In this document: piece by piece, positions 63,498 to 64,000 of the stretch
How positions within the stretch are numbered: position 1 is the stretch's first letter
Layout: the number at the start of each line of letters is the position of its first letter
Assembly: GCF_001999245.1 (NCBI RefSeq)
Contig: NZ_CP019632.1
Coordinates: 30,446 to 94,445, forward strand
DNA length: 64,000 bases
Source of the DNA: Roseibium algicola
Lineage (GTDB): Bacteria > Pseudomonadota > Alphaproteobacteria > Rhizobiales > Stappiaceae
Direction: 5' to 3'
Notes under the pieces: model-generated
The model's database searches: none
Told to the model about the DNA's origin: nothing
The model's input: only the letters and a program-made list of their open reading frames with translations
Program-made: the position numbers and the translations under genes

Positions 63498-63620
63498 TTG
63501 ACTGATTGTCCGGAGATCCCTATCCTCAGATCACATTTCAGAACTGATCTTCGAGTTGGCGCTCGAGGATTTTGAGGACAGAGCTTCCGTCGCTTCGGCT
63601 ACGGGAGCTTTTTTCTTTTT
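63498..63620 (+). ncRNA. Candidate ctRNA-like locus upstream of the second repC
   Basis: TTGACT (63498-63503), 17-bp spacer and TATCCT (63521-63526) point away from repC on the opposite strand. A terminator hairpin AGCTTCCGT/ACGGGAGCT at about 63586-63612, followed by TTTTTTC, would give an RNA of roughly 80 nt with an internal TCGAG/CTCGA hairpin. The layout mirrors the ctRNA of the first RepC. Confidence 0.6.
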
Positions 63621-63744
63621 AGGTTTGGCTCAATCTTCCTTTTGATACCATTTTTTTCAGTGTTGATTGATTCAGCAAATTTCGCTCAAGCTAGTCTTGG
63701 AATCGCCTCCAATCAAGTTTGAAGAAGGTCTATCTAGCGTTTCT

Positions 63745-63832
63745 GCCGCTGCACAATTTTGAACGTGCCGCTCCACATTTTTGGACCTCCCGCTGCACAC
63801 TTTTGAAACTCTCGCTGCACATTTTTAATTGT
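63745..63832. repeat. Four 22-bp direct repeats (iteron-like)
   Basis: Units start at 63745, 63767, 63789 and 63811 with exact 22-bp spacing and the core CCGCTGCACATTTTTGAAC (variants). They lie upstream of the second repC. Repeats of this kind may be iterons for an initiator or transposase-binding repeats at an IS21-type end. Confidence 0.75.
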
Positions 63833-63886
63833 ACTATCAGGGACTAGCGCGGATTTATCATCCTTGTAACCTCCATTTCGAGACAC

Positions 63887-64000
63887 ATGCAGAAGGATGG
63901 GCATCAATTCCTCATTGTAGGGTCTTTAAAAGGCTTGCAGCAGAGTCAAAAGCGATTACAACGCGACACGGAATTGTTGCAGCCAGGGCACGAACACGCG
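63887..64000 (+). CDS. Possible partial ORF at the right edge
   Basis: Open from ATG 63887 (MQKDGHQFLIVGSLKGLQQ) to the window end, 38 codons, Gln-rich. No family recognised. It may be the start of a gene continuing beyond the window. Confidence 0.2.
   Translation, partial: MQKDGHQFLIVGSLKGLQQSQKRLQRDTELLQPGHEHA

Noticed and set aside
63745..63832. CRISPR array
   Set aside because: The 22-bp units are contiguous and leave no unique spacers; no cas genes are near.

Overview
The window looks like part of a large plasmid of an alphaproteobacterium, most likely Hyphomicrobiales (Rhizobium/Agrobacterium/Stappiaceae-like). It carries a repABC replication and partitioning operon with its antisense RNA, and a Ti-type conjugation set: traA-traF-traB-traH diverging from traC-traD-traG. 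It also has fragments of a trb mating-pair operon and alphaproteobacterial plasmid families (DUF736, a MucR/Ros regulator). The genus cannot be fixed from the sequence alone.

Layout. 1-2.4 kb: a 5'-truncated N6-adenine methyltransferase followed by a PD-(D/E)XK-like protein. 2.7-13.1 kb: the DNA-processing half of conjugation (relaxase, coupling protein, accessory genes) with an oriT-like nic region next to traA. 13.2-17.3 kb: small plasmid genes, a Fic-BID toxin with a VbhA-like antitoxin, and a Phd/VapC module with a perfect palindromic operator. 17.4-21.3 kb: repABC with ctRNA and parS-like palindromes. 21.3-23.4 kb: thiC under a TPP riboswitch. 23.9-28.8 kb: accessory genes, including a DNA methyltransferase, a MucR/Ros regulator and a Phd/MazF-like pair. 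28.8-30.4 kb: a trb operon cut at both ends, with trbE fused in frame to the C-terminal half of a CbtA-like cobalt transporter. 31.4-55.9 kb: an envelope and metal-resistance island. 56.0-59.2 kb: a mosaic of IS remnants and duplicated plasmid segments. 59.2-64.0 kb: a membrane protein, regulators, a second solitary RepC with its own antisense-RNA-like locus, and four 22-bp direct repeats.

The most interesting system is the island. A CadR/PbrR-like MerR regulator (51.7-52.1 kb) sits beside one of four promoters that share the same architecture: TTGAAY, a 19-bp spacer with a CTMTAG-N3-CTAKAG-like dyad, then the -10. These promoters face a P1B-type metal ATPase, a transglutaminase-like gene plus CDF exporter, a DsbA plus M23 peptidase unit, and a DsbB-DsbA-PCuAC-Sco-DUF411-LspA operon. 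Three L,D-transpeptidases, a PAP2 phosphatase, a bacterial transglutaminase-like peptidase and a DedA pseudogene lie between them. Together this suggests a metal-triggered programme that couples efflux to oxidative folding and cell-wall remodelling.

A second theme is conjugation-linked weaponry. The relaxase TraA and the Fic toxin appear to share a BID-type secretion signal, so the toxin may be delivered through a conjugation channel. The trb genes needed for such a channel are truncated here. Transfer would therefore need another type IV system elsewhere in the cell.
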